A DNA stretch of 64,000 bases, from contig OX419760.1 in NCBI GenBank assembly GCA_948567375.1, positions 58,896,911 to 58,960,910 of the forward strand. Reading direction: 5' to 3'. Each line of letters starts with the position of its first letter. The stretch's first letter is position 1. The stretch comes from Lunularia cruciata. Taxonomy: Eukaryota; Streptophyta; Marchantiopsida; Lunulariales; Lunulariaceae. Of this stretch, positions 1 to 11,053 are shown piece after piece. The notes beneath the pieces were generated by a model. That model ran no database searches. It was not told the DNA's origin and saw only the letters and a list, made by a program, of their open reading frames with translations. The position numbers and the translations under genes were made by a program.

Positions 1-647
1 TCAAACACAGGAAGAACTCCACCATGGGGTTAAACCCCGGTACCACACCACCTCTTGCAGCGGTACTTCCAATAGTAGTAGCACTATCTCCAACTAGTGC
101 ACCTCCACTAGCTCCACCAACACTACTCGAGCTAAAACTCATAGGTACAGCCGATCTACTCATGGCCATTGAGCCTGAAGTGATGGAGACATAGTGTGGA
201 GACCAATATTGTCTCCATAACTCAATCTCCTCCAAATGAGCTCTCCTAAACTCATGGTATTCGTCCATCGGCGGACCCTCTAGATGCTGAAACAACCCCT
301 TCCACGCCATGAAGGGTGTGAACAAAGTCGGGTTCCGGATCTACTGCAGATCACACCAACTGTCAAACTCCTGGATAAAGTCATCCAACTCAATGGTACC
401 CACTGTAACAGGGTAATGCCTAGGGCCTTTGGAGGCCCCATAAATCTCGTCCATGTCCCACAACAACGGTGCGGACATACCAAGTGCACTCTCAACTGAA
501 TCAACTCTTGTGTCGAACTCCAACTCAGATTCAATCTCCTCCCTCACTGGGACCTGAGATACAGGCTGATACCGAGCACCACTCCGAGTAAACCCACTTT
601 GTATTGCATGGCTAACTCTTCTGGAATCTCTAAAGAACTCCGTCATG
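1..647 (-). pseudogene. gag N-terminal part of family MT (copy D0)
   Basis: Reading leftwards from an ATG at 647-645 (MTEFFRDSRR), the protein matches the gag start of the copy at 26636. This copy keeps the ATG, whereas the + copy has ACG there, so it identifies the family's likely start codon. The frame is broken near 341 by a TAG where the sister copy has CAG, then continues to the window edge with matching sequence including a Ser/Gly-rich stretch. It would encode the N-terminal structural protein of the retroelement. No zinc knuckle is reached before the edge. Confidence 0.75.
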
Positions 648-1945
648 ACAAAGTAACCACAACAGCAAACCCGAACCACCAACTGCAACCGCAAGTCACA
701 ACCGCAAGTACCCCACCAAGTGCCAACACCACCAAGCACCACCCACTAATGTAACTCTAATTGAGATAACTACACTAGGGGAAAGGGCAACCTATAACCT
801 GTCATCATAATACGCACTCTCACGGTCTGTAGGTCATCACTTCTTGCCTCACCGGAGAGAAACAAAGGTAGTCTGACAGGTCATCACTCTAGCCTCACCA
901 CCGAGAGCACACCAGAGCACCAACGCTCAAAAGTTAGGGCACCTCACACAAACATGGTGTACAAACAGGAAGTAGAGAATGGAGGGGGTCCAATCACAAG
1001 AAATCTAAACAAAAACCTCCATCTCATAACACAACACGAGACTGACTCTGCCACCATTTGGCATTTGACATAAAAGGAGTTCGTATCTAAGTCCTAAGCT
1101 ACCAAGATCACCAAGAATGGGATCAAACTGCCTCTCCTAGCCAAAGCTACATGTGTATAGATAACAGTGGCACAGTCACTATGACAACAAGTGAGGGTGG
1201 ACCAGTTGGCTAGGGCACTAGTCTAGGAACAAGAGATCTAGGGGTCAAACCCAGTTGCACACAATCTAGCAGGAAAGGCAAATTTTGCCAACCAATGACC
1301 AAGATCTACTCTAAACTAGCTAGCCTCACGCCAGCAAGCTGGCTTGCTTGCTCTTCGTAGCCTCTCATAGCCCACAGCCAAATGCCTAAATTCAGCCAAA
1401 TGAGGCCTTTCTTGTTGTCACTTCGAACCTCCTCCAAAATTGGCAAAACTTCTCCAAATCTGCGAAAGTCCTCCAAACTAGCAAAACTCCTCCAAATCTG
1501 GCCAAACAGCAAAAAATCCTCCAAATCTGGCCAAAATTTGACGTAAACCCTAAAGATGGTTGTCCGCCAAATCCCCCGCTAACTTCCTACTCGAGCCAAA
1601 TTGACAAAACGGGTTTTTCCGAATCACAATTTCATGAGAAAGGCTTCCCAACTCCACCTTCAATTTGACTTTCTGAGCCCAACTCGCAGCAAATTGGTCC
1701 TACCTTCACTTCCTGAGCTCAAAATCACAACCACTGCTCAAAATTTGCTCCTTCTTTGCTCAAAATTTGACCAGCGCTTCCGCACACCGTCCGCCTAACT
1801 GCCAAATCTGCATCAATCGATTGAGCTTCTACACACTAGGGAAACACTGAACTTGAATTGAGCTACCAACGATCCACCAAGCTTGGAGATACCACCAACA
1901 CTCATAGTTCCTGCACCCGATTTCCCCCTAACTTCACTTCTTTGA
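648..1945 (-). other. Untranslated leader of family MT copy D0
   Basis: About 1.3 kb between A1 and gag, collinear with 25491-26635 of the complete copy. Short internal repeats around 1385-1540 on the minus strand (CCAAATCTGGCCAAA-type units) expand it relative to the sister. No conserved reading frame is seen, so I treat it as 5' untranslated sequence. Confidence 0.65.
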
Positions 1946-2400
1946 TGTAATCAGATTGCTTACCACTCTCAACTCAACTCAACGCAACTCAGATCAATAC
2001 TTGATTTGTCACTCTATAAACTGCCAACAACTGGGCACTAATTGCAATCAAGCCACACCCACTCAAGCATAGAGAATCCAGGTGATGCTCGCCGGCATCT
2101 ATCCACCATAGCTAGGAACTCGAAGTCTCAACATCAGAGAAGTGAGCTCTCTGGAGCTCACTTCAAAACTATACCCCCGGAACTCGAGCTAGCACTGAAA
2201 CCCTAACGGTCCCGCTGATGGCACACTCGACGGTGCGAACGGTGCAAAGTGACAGTGGGCCCCACCGTGAAGTCAGTAGCCCAAACACAAAATCTGACCA
2301 TCGTAAAGTAGTCCCTGAGAAATTGCTGAAATAACTCTAACTACTATCATTGGAACTCCAGTGTCCGAGCAGCTAGATGCGGAACTACAAATGGCATGAG
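1946..2400 (-). repeat. Terminal repeat A1 of family MT copy D0
   Basis: Reverse complement matches 25040-25490 and 34208-34657 along its whole length. It begins near CATGCCATTTGTAG at 2399 and ends at GATTACA (1946). It includes the TTTATAGAGTGAC stretch that could act as a TATA region. A primer-site-like ATCA(A/G)AGAAG follows directly at the inner edge. Confidence 0.8.
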
Positions 2401-4080
2401 AGAGTACTTTTGAGGAAAACAACATTGTATTGTAGAGAAGGTACCAATATCTAGTAGAGACTTTACCGATTAGTCATGGAGATTATCTTCAAAATGATTG
2501 AGAATAAGAATATGATTATAATATTGATAGTTATGTTGGGAGAAGCAACCATGTTGGTCATATTTGCCTCATCCCTTCCTTTGATGGATTATTCTAAATA
2601 GGAACTAAATCTCTTAGTCCTATATTGAGAGATTTTGTCTTTGTTGTTTAAGATTTTACAGAATTTATCTTTCAATGGAATAAGCTTGGATTCTAGTAGA
2701 AGTAGCTTTTAGGACTATATTATTCTCTTTGTAAGTAGTACCTTGAGAGAGAGTAGATATTTTCATTTTGGATTGAAAGCTTTGAATTGAGAGGAGATAA
2801 GTCAAGCAAGGAAAATATTAAGAGAAGAAGAACCTTCAAGGGAGTTGTAATAAGAAAGACAAGAAAAGGAGAAAAACTTTTAGTTTCTATGGCAAAGAAA
2901 GTGAGGATGTGGAGACATTGTGAATATTTCAAGGGATATTATATTGAAATAATGAGAAGAGAAAGAAGAAAATTGTGTTTTTCTTGGTTCATTTCTTGGA
3001 AGATCTAATCTTGACATGGTTATGAGAATAAGTAAGGATGTAGGATCCACTAATCTAAACACCTAAGCAATATTTTTCATATATTGGATTAAAGTGAGAT
3101 CTGAAAGGTTATCTTCCTCATGATATACTAATATTACTAATGATTCATGCTCCACTTGGTGTCATTAATATTTGAATTATTCTTAAATAAGAAGCTACAT
3201 TAGTTTCAAGTCAAAACATATTTGAATTAAGTTTACAAATTATCTCAATGTAAGATAAACTTCAACATTAACTTACCAAAATATAATTTAAAGCTCTTTA
3301 TCTCCTTTATTGAACTACACTATTACAAATAATCTCAATGTAAGATAAATTTCAACATTAAATTACCAAAATATAATTTAAAGCTCTTTATCTCCTTTAT
3401 TGAACTACACAAAATTTGAAAGATAGCAATGGTCCAAGTATCCAACAAGTTCACTTGCTTGTAATTAGATAAGGTTGACTTAACATGTAATTAACATGTA
3501 ATTAGATAAGATTGACCTTTTTAAAATTTTTATTGAGGAAGGCTTGGAAGAAGATGATTTAGATTTGTTGCTCCTCTAAACATGAAAAGTTGCTTCATAG
3601 TTCTTGGACCCAGCAAGTATTTCTAACAAGTGATGCAAGAGTGAGAGAGATCATAAAGCAAATGGTAAACATGAAGACCAATATCGTGTTGTAGGAGAAG
3701 AGAAACTAATATGGTAGAGGAGGTCCAAGGGATATGGTAATTAAAAACTAAGGAATAATAGACTCTAAGAGAAGCCTATAACAAACATACTTACTTCAAG
3801 TATAGAATCAATGCTTAATTTGTAACATTTTGCCCAATAGCTCCAAATGATGATAAAGGAGAGAATGAGCCTCATAAAGGAACACCACCATCTCAAAATA
3901 AGTATAAGAGAGTAGTTGGTTGATATGAAGAGAACTTTGGAGAAAGTAGAGTGCTCATCAAGATTTATAGATGATTTAGACTTGAGTAGGATACTAGATA
4001 AAGTGGGATTTCAAATGATAATAAGAGCAAGATCCCAAGGAAGAATCTAGAATAGATGACTTATCTATTTAAGCTATTAA
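2401..4080. other. AT-rich unassigned DNA, probably decayed transposon
   Basis: About 1.7 kb with no convincing reading frame. It is AT-rich and holds the direct repeat at 3235-3410 described separately. The stretch from about 3540 has gag-like short hydrophilic pieces broken by many stops, in the same orientation as the protease relic that follows. I see no gene here. Confidence 0.5.
3235..3410. repeat. Two-copy direct repeat, 86 bp unit
   Basis: Units at 3235-3320 and 3325-3410 are nearly identical (a handful of substitutions) and are separated by 4 bp. Both start ACAAAT(T/A)ATCTCAATG and end TTATTGAACTACAC. It is a simple tandem duplication inside AT-rich DNA; no function is suggested. 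Confidence 0.9.
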
Positions 4081-5316
4081 CCCTTAACATGATTGATGGT
4101 GGGAGTTCAGGTACCAATATCAAAATAGTACAATTTATGGTCTTTAACCTATCATTGAAAAGGGAGGAGTACTATGCTCAAAAAGGAGCAAGAAGAAGAG
4201 AGTGAAGATATTTACGTAGGTAGGGAGATGGTGTATACTATAGCACAAGACTTGCAGCAAAGTATACAAGAGGAGATGAGTTTCTTTATTTATTACATCT
4301 TACTAATGTGCTAATAGATGATGGTTTAGTAGTAAATGTAATTTTTGAATTTTGCATGAAGAGGTTAGCATTAAAGGTCTCTAGACAAAAGATTTTACCA
4401 TAAATGTGGCTAACAAGCAAAAGATTCTACCTACAGAGATAACAATCAAGTTGATGCTCTCAAGTGAGGATCATCTTTTGAGAGTTATCATTTTTACTCT
4501 CAATCTCTAAGTAATTTAGATTATCTAATTAATAACCATAGTCACTATATATTTTTTGTGAGCTTACACCAATATAACACTTGTACATGCCCAAGTTAAA
4601 TTCTGATCACAAACATAATTGAAAATTATTTGAAATGTGACATGCTCATAATGACCATCTTCTTCATTTTGACATTTAACTATATGCTTGGTAATGGTTT
4701 AACAAACTTCATACTTCTCATTATCCTCAACAATAATTGCAAGTAAAGAAGTTTGATTTAGATTTTGGTTTAAGCTTGAAAATATGGAACTTTGAAAATA
4801 GAGGGACGACCTTTCTAATTAGAAGAAATTTTACAAACTTGAGTATCAAGGAGCAAAGGAAGGTTATACTTTGTCAATAATTACAAAAGATAACATAATG
4901 ATTTTTATTAGCATGTTATTTTTGGGCAAAAGAAGATGAACTTTGACATCTTGTAAGGAGGAAAATATGGTGGAAAAATTGATAGAAGTAATAAATATTA
5001 TAGGTATGATAATGAACAAAATCTGAAGAATTAAGACATTTTGACCAAAAGTAAGAAAGTAAGGAGAGAATCTGGTAGTTGCATACTTAGAATTTTTGTA
5101 GGTGAATCTATTGTTGAAGACGAATATCTGAATTATTATGGTGCATGTTCTGACCTATACAAAGCTCTCCTATAAGGTATGGTTGTTTCATATGATCATT
5201 AATGGGGTGGTAATTAGTGGATATAATAATTTGGTGCCCAAAATGTTGACAATTATTTTCCAAAACTTATTGTGGAAGTATGGATAATGATAAAATATGA
5301 GGACCCTTGGGATACC
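4081..5316 (+). pseudogene. Decayed Gypsy gag-protease relic, C-like
   Basis: Around 4300-4500, in shifting frames, a VLIDDG stretch is followed by ANKQKILP and EITIKL pieces. This parallels the protease of element C at 56180-56340, where VDGG is followed by an ANKQQV stretch. That suggests an old Athila/Tat-like protease on the plus strand. Stops and frameshifts are dense and nothing downstream is readable before element A inserted at 5321/5322. The family call is inference from short matches. Confidence 0.4.
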
Positions 5317-5321
5317 ATGAT

Positions 5322-5747
5322 TGTAACAATATGGAGTTAAGCGACAAAGTTAGTAGGGCTAACAAAGTAACAAATAAGACAAATTAGCCTAGAATATTCA
5401 AGAAGTACCAAGGAAGCTTCTTGTGGAACTTCTCAACTAGCTTAGCTTGCACCTCAGGTAAGTAGTTTCTAGATGGAAGCTTCTAGAAGCTTTCAACTAG
5501 CTTAACTTGCATGCCAAGTAGGTGGCTTCTAGAAGAAAGCTTCTTGAGAAGCTTCTTGGTTAACTTGGCTTGCACTCCAAGAAAACGGTTCGAGGAAACT
5601 TCTTGAGAAGTTTCTCAAGGGCCTTGTATGCTACCTATAACTACCAAAGCCAAAGTTCATGTTAGGCATTCAGAGTTTTCCTTCATTCAAGTGTCCCAAT
5701 GTGAGCTTTCATTCTCTTATTTCTCTCTTTGGTCTTGGTCTTTTACA
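5322..5747 (+). repeat. 5' LTR of element A
   Basis: 426 bp, TGTAAC...TTTTACA, matching 10550-10969. It is rich in AAGCTTC/TTCTAGAAGC modules, including the GAA-GC-TTC-TA-GAA array near 5477-5489. A TATA-like region (CCTATAACTACC) lies near 5633, where the 3' copy has TATAAATA. Confidence 0.93.
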
Positions 5748-5766
5748 TTTGTATTAGAGCAAGAAC
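5748..5766 (+). promoter_or_regulatory. Primer binding site of element A
   Basis: TTGTATTAGAGCAAG immediately follows the 5' LTR. It resembles TGGTATCAGAGC, the common plant initiator-Met tRNA primer site, with substitutions. Confidence 0.65.
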
Positions 5767-6019
5767 GGGATGGATGGAATTTATGGACCACCTAATCCAC
5801 TTTTGCCAAACCATTGGGGTTTTCATGTCCAGATATTATCCAAGCATTGTTTCACACAATTCATCACCTCACGCTTTGGGCAAGATTTTTTGCATATGGT
5901 CATTTTGTTTGAGGAACACTTGATAATTTTGATTATAACTTATGGAGAACAGTGGACGTGTTGCATCTATGTGTTAATCAACTAGATAAATTTGGAGTAG
6001 TGGGATAAAGTAGTAGTTA

Positions 6020-6930
6020 TGGTGGCAATACCAAACTTTATCCTTGCAATGCAACAACAAATTGAGCACCTTATTCAATTGTTGGATGAACAAGACCAAA
6101 AACGACAAGAACATATAAAGAGAGCGCCAATTTGAGATGGAGGAGATTGCATTTGATTTCCAAACCCAAGGTGTTTGAAAGCAAGAATCTTCCGAGCACA
6201 GTGGAGAATTTTGTGTATGATTGCAAATGTTACTTTGAAGCCACCAATCTTCAAGATGAATAGAAACAGATTCTCTTGGCTTCAAGCCAATTGGATGGTG
6301 TGGCAAAACTTTGGTGACAATTCCAAGTAGAGTGAAATGAACGATAGATTGTTGTTCCAATTTTGACATGGGCAGAATTCAAGGATGCAATACTTGGTCA
6401 ATTTCAAACTATAAATGCCACTCAAGCCGCACGAGATAAATTGGCAAAGTTGAAGCAGATTGGCTCAATAAGAAACTACATCACACAATTTTAGAACATC
6501 ATCATGCAAATTCTAGATATACAAGAAGGTGAAGTTCTGGATCGATTTGTGTGGGGATTGAAGTCACGAACCAAATTGGAGGTGACCATGCGGGAACCAA
6601 AAAACATAGAAAAAGCCATGCAATTTGCTGAGCGCTTTGATTCCTTGGTTGTGACAACTTGGTCTCAACCTCAACCTACACAAAGCTTACCAATACACTA
6701 CGCACAAGTACAAGAACCGGCACCAATGGAGATTGATGCTATCTAACAGAGACTACTTGGTATAGCGGATAAAGAAAGATTGCACCAAAATGGAGGTTGT
6801 TTTTATTGTTGCCAAGTTGGACATCACATTGCTTAATGTCCACTTAGGAATGGGTGACTTCAACAAGTCACCTAGATGGAGTTTGTGGAACAAAATGATC
6901 AAGGAAACAAGGAATCCCAGTAGGAGATTT
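6020..6930 (+). pseudogene. gag of element A
   Basis: Fragments of a retroelement capsid in several frames: an N-terminal region from about 6020, a core at 6504-6746 (LDRFVWGLKSRTKLEV, with a MEIDAI end) and a single CCHC knuckle around 6795-6840 whose last spacer residue is now a stop. The same core motifs recur in element B (37340-37790). Frameshifts and stops are spread throughout, so no full product is possible. Confidence 0.75.
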
Positions 6931-6949
6931 TGAGCCGCCTATTGGGAGC

Positions 6950-7270
6950 TTGATTAGTTCCAATGGGATTGAAGGTTCAACCTATGCAAGTTTGCTTCAC
7001 TTGCAAGGTATGATATCTAATCGGGGTTGTAAGAATTTGGTTGATTCTGGAAGTTCAGAGAATTGCATGTCTATGCAAGTAGCAAAGGAATTGGGTATTC
7101 TTTTCAAGCCAATGATTGGAAGTAGATTGATGATGGCAGATGGTAGAAAGGGTTCTACATTTCGTGCCTCACATCCTATTACTTTTAAGATTGGGAAAGA
7201 GTATTTGGAGTGTATGAGGTTTGTAGTGACACCTCTACACTATGATGTCATTCTAGGACTACCTTAGCTT
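6950..7270 (+). pseudogene. Aspartic protease region of element A
   Basis: A roughly 100-residue open stretch with LVDSGSSENC (the catalytic DSG) and a C-terminal YDVILGLP motif (the ILG pair of retropepsins). A TAG stands where element B has TGG for Trp just after GLP. It would process the polyprotein. This is the best-preserved part of element A. Confidence 0.8.
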
Positions 7271-7589
7271 GAACATCATAAGGTTCAATTTGATTGGACC
7301 CAATGACAAATTCAAGCACAACACCAAGGTAAGAATTTTTGATTAGGTTGTTTGGCACCTCTGAGTAAGACACCTAAGAATAGTCAGTCCCAAGATGGGA
7401 AGTTTGTTGAGAAGGTAGCCATAGAGCATGCCTTGAAGAGAGAGGGGCCCCAAGATGGGAAGATTGCTAGGAAGGCAACCATGGAGCAAGCTTTGAAGAG
7501 AGATTAGTCCCTAGATGGGAACTTTGTTAGTGAAGCAGCCATAGAGCAAGCTTTGGAGAAAGATAAGTCTATTTTTGTGGTGTGAATCA

Positions 7590-8900
7590 AGTTGATTGCA
7601 CAAGGACAATCTGAGGAGAGCCAAGAGTCTCATCAAGCAATGGTTGATCAGATAGTTCAAGAATTTGTGGATGTGTTTCCGGATGATCTGCCAAAGGGAT
7701 TACTCTCCGATTGTGGTATGTCCTTCAAGATTGAGTTATTGCCAAAGAGTACTCCAATGAGTAGACCAATCTATCGGCTCTCACCAAAGGAGTTGGAGGA
7801 GTTGCAAAAAACACTAATGGAGTTGTTGGAGAAGGACTTCATATGACATAGTACCTCTCCTTGGGGAGCACGGGTACTATTTGTTCTAAAGAAGGATGGA
7901 GGACTTCATTTTTGTATTGATTATCATGGGCTCAATAAGCAAACAATGAAGAATGCATATCCCTTGCCCCGGATTGATGACTTGCTTGATCAATTGAGTG
8001 GAGCACAATACTTTTCCAAGTTGGATCTTTGTAGCGGCTTTTGGCAAATCCCCATTGATAGGGAGGATGTGCAAAAGATGACCTTTTGCACAAGGTATGG
8101 GCATTTTGAGTAAAGAGTTCTACCTTTTGGGCTCACTAATGCTCTAGCAATCTTCATGGATCAAATGCATCAGGTGTTGGATGGACTATTGGATCAGTGC
8201 TGGTGGTGTTCTTGGATGATATCTTAATCTATAGCAAGATAGAGGTAGAAAACATGAATCACATGCAAGAAGTCCTAAGACGACTATGACAATAGAAATT
8301 TTACTACAAGAAGTCAAAGTGTGCCTTTTGGCAAAAGGAAGTTACCTTCTTGGGTCACAAGATCTCATTGGAAGGGATCAAGATGGAAGAGGAGAAAATC
8401 AAGGCCATTATTGATTGACCTACTCCAAAGGATGCTAGAGAAGGTCGGGCATTTAATGGATTGGCCAGTTTTTACCGACGGTTCATCCATTATTATGCTC
8501 ATGTGGCTGCACCATTGACTTACTTCTTGGGCAAGAACTTGAGCTTCCAATGGACCACCAAGCACGAGGAAGCATCCCAAAAGTTGAAACATATGGTGTC
8601 TTCAAGGCCCATTCTTCAACATATGATCCTCAACTACCCTATGTGGTTGATTTTGCTACTTCTAACTTTACAATTGGAGCCGTGTTACAATAAGAATTCC
8701 CTGATAGACTACATCCCATTGCCTTTGTGTCACACCAACTCAATATGGCTGAAAGAAACTACTCTACTAGAGATCAAGAATAACTTGCAATGGTATATGC
8801 CACCAAGGTATGGAGGCATTACCTCTTGGAGAAACAAGTGATCATACAAACTGATCACAAACCATTGTTGCAGACCTTACACTTGGAACACATACAGAGT
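7590..8900 (+). pseudogene. Reverse transcriptase and RNase H of element A
   Basis: RT blocks are visible in order: [48 protein letters not shown] and VFLDDILIYS (the FLDD variant of the catalytic YxDD box, about 8207-8236). The thumb and RNase H regions follow at 8461-8900 in other frames. Numerous stops and frameshifts (for example a TGA at about 7843) break it. In life it would copy the element RNA into DNA. Confidence 0.85.
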
Positions 8901-9111
8901 CAACATCATTGATGGGAGGAACAACTCCAACTTTTTGATATCAAACTTGAGTACAAACCAGGTTGGTTCTATGTCATCATTGATGCTTTATCATGATGAC
9001 CTGATTTGAAGTCTCTTCCTCTCATCACAATGGTAATTACGATGGTGTCAATTGACTCTTAGGTCCAAAACAAGTTTCAGTCAACTCTAACAACAAGATA
9101 TCTTCTTCAAG

Positions 9112-9900
9112 ATGGTACATGGTCGCCTTACAACATGCAACAAGGAGTACAACACCTTCTCCATCAAGGAGGGCCTTCTATTCCATGAGAACTGGATTTA
9201 TGTTATAGCCAAAGGTGATCTTGGACTTGTGTGCCTTCAAGAAGCCCATGATTTACACATAGCTGGTCACATGGGTGTGGCCAAGACCTTGGGTACCCTC
9301 CAACGCCAATGGTGGTGGCCCAACATGATGCAAGATATTTGAGAATTTGTCCTATCGTGCAAGAGCTACCAACATAAAAAGGCCAGCAACCAGAAGCCAA
9401 GTGGACTCCTTCAACCACTTGCCATTCTATCCGCTTGATGGGAGCATGTGAGCTTGGACCTCATCACATCCTTGCCCAAGACAAAGCAAGGACACACAAC
9501 AATCATGGTGTTTGTAGATAAGCTTAGTAAGCAAATCCACTTGGCACCCACCTGTGATACCATGGATGCTCCAACCTTAGCGCAAATCTACTTTGACAAT
9601 GTCTTCAAGCATCATGGGATGCCACATGTACTCATCTCCAACCGCAATCCTTGATTTACCAAGAAGTTTTGACAAGCATACTTCCAAATACTTGGTACCA
9701 AGCTTGCTTTGTCCACGGCCTATCATCCTCAAACTGATCGACAAACCAAACATGCAAATCATGCATTGGAGGATGTGTTGCATGCCTTCATCAATGTCCA
9801 CCATACCAACGGGGATGAATGCCTTGCAATTGCAAAAATTTACCTACAACAATTCCAAATAGGCAGGCACAAGATTTTCTCCTTTCTTTCTTAATTTTGG
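9112..9900 (+). pseudogene. Integrase core of element A
   Basis: The zinc-binding HHCC part is visible (HDLHIAGHMGV ... WWWPNM), followed by the core with LDLITSLPKT and a YHPQTDRQT stretch at 9724-9747. The catalytic glutamate expected directly after this is a lysine (AAA, 9748-9750), as in elements B and H. The codon context ACCAAACAT is what CpG decay of ACCGAACGT would give. Stops and frame changes are present too. Confidence 0.85.
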
Positions 9901-9964
9901 CCAAGATTCGCTTGTTCTAGATTCTCTTCTTGCTCCCCTTCCATCTCAGGTTCCTCGTACTTCA

Positions 9965-10500
9965 ATATTCTTGACTACTATATCCCAATCTCTCCAACAA
10001 GCCAAACCTCACCTCCTTATTGCTCAAAATCATCAAAAAAAATATGCGGACTACCATTGTCGTGGTCTCACCTTTGAAGTCGGTGATAAAGTAATGATAT
10101 TCTCTAGTAAAATCCCTCACTCACTTCATACCAAAGTTTATGAACTTGCCCCTAATTGAATAGAACCCTTTGATGTCACCTAAACCGTCTCTCTAGTTGC
10201 TTATCAACTTGCCTTGCCTTGTCATATGTGTATCCATCTTTTCTTTCATGTTTCCAAGTTGAAACCCTTTGTTCCTAACCCCTCTTTCTTTTCCTCTTGA
10301 GTCCAACCTCCCCCTCCTCTTGTCCCTGTCAATGATCATGAGGAGTACAAAGTTGATAGTATCCTTGCACATTGCCATATTCACCGAGGCCGTTGACAAC
10401 ACATGGAGTACAGGGTCCTTTAGACAGAGTATCCCCTTCATGATGCCACATGGAAACCTCTTTTTCACCTCTTGAATGCACAGACGGCCATCTAGGATTT
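9965..10500 (+). pseudogene. Integrase C-terminus and chromodomain of element A
   Basis: The segment from 9971 carries SQSLQQAKPHLL and FEVGDKVMIFSS, typical of the end of Gypsy integrase. A chromodomain-like stretch follows around 10330-10470 in a broken frame; in element B the corresponding residues read YKVLWKGYPLHDATW across 54240-54300. A chromodomain would steer insertion to modified chromatin, and its presence places A, B and H among chromoviruses. Confidence 0.75.
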
Positions 10501-10549
10501 TGAAGCTTCATTGGCGACGAGGACGTCACCAACTAGCAATGGGGGAATG

Positions 10550-10969
10550 TGTAACAATATGGAGTTTAATGACAAAGTTAGTAAGGCTAACAAATAAGAC
10601 AAATTAGCCTAGAATATTCAAGAAGTATCTAGGAAGCTTCTTGGGAAGTTTTCTAGCTAGCTTAGCTTGCACCTCAAGTAAGTAGCTTCTAGAAGGAAGC
10701 TTCTAGAAGCTTCCAACTAGCTTAACTTGCATGCCAAGTAGATAGCTTCTAGAAGGAAGCTTCTTGAGAAGCTTCCTAGTTAACTTGACTTGCACTCTAA
10801 GAGTAGGCGGCTCGAGGAAACTTCTTGAGAAGCTTCTCAAGGGCCTTGTATGCTACCTATAAATACCAAAGCCAAAGCTCATGTTAGACATTCGGAGTTT
10901 TCCCTCATTCAAGTGTCCCAATGTGAACTTCCATTCTACTATTTCTCTCCTTGATCTTGATCTTTTACA
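10550..10969 (+). repeat. 3' LTR of element A
   Basis: 420 bp. It contains a perfect four-module heat-shock-element-like array, GAA-GC-TTC-TA-GAA-GC-TTC, at 10696-10713. A TATAAATA box lies at 10858-10865. Confidence 0.93.
10696..10713 (+). promoter_or_regulatory. Heat-shock-element-like array in LTR of element A
   Basis: Four alternating pentamers GAA/TTC with 2-bp spacing, about 145 bp upstream of the TATA box. This matches the nGAAnnTTCn consensus bound by heat-shock factors. Binding is inference; the pattern itself is directly visible. Confidence 0.6.
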
Positions 10970-10974
10970 ATGAT

Positions 10975-11053
10975 GAAAGAACATTGTATCAAAGTAAAGC
11001 TTGGCCAATTAAGAGATATCCATTATATCAATTATAAGAGCTTAATAAGTTCT
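10975..11053. other. Flanking host of element A, right side
   Basis: Short AT-rich remnant that would join 5316 if element A were removed. GTATCAAAGTAAAGC in it faintly resembles a primer binding site, but no matching LTR can be shown. Confidence 0.4.

Larger units (their letters stand above)
1..2400 (-). mobile_element. Family MT Ty3/Gypsy element, 5' part (copy D0), truncated by window edge
   Basis: Reverse-strand copy of the element family seen complete at 25040-34762. Reading leftwards from 2400 it shows terminal repeat A1 (2400-1946), an untranslated leader (1945-648) and the start of gag (647-1), each matching the + copy at nucleotide level. Its 5' end begins with A1 alone: the B repeat that precedes A2 at the 3' end of other copies is absent beyond 2400, which supports the split-repeat reading of the family. 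The remainder lies outside the window. Confidence 0.85.
5322..10969 (+). mobile_element. Complete chromovirus-type Ty3/Gypsy element A
   Basis: A 5.65-kb element bounded by LTRs 5322-5747 and 10550-10969, both starting TGTAACAATATGG and ending CTTTTACA. It is flanked by a 5-bp target duplication ATGAT (5317-5321 and 10970-10974). A primer-site-like TATTAGAGCAAG follows the 5' LTR and a purine tract (AGCAATGGGGGAATG) precedes the 3' LTR. The internal order is gag, protease, RT, RNase H, integrase, chromodomain. It inserted into the decayed DNA at 4081-5316/10975-11053. All frames are broken, so it is not autonomous now. Confidence 0.93.

Noticed and set aside
3235..3410. CRISPR-like array or functional tandem repeat
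   Set aside because: Just two 86-bp copies with a 4-bp gap in AT-rich eukaryotic DNA; simple duplication.
5748..5766. A tRNA gene at the primer sites
   Set aside because: Only short matches to the 3' end complement of tRNA are present; no cloverleaf or internal promoter boxes.
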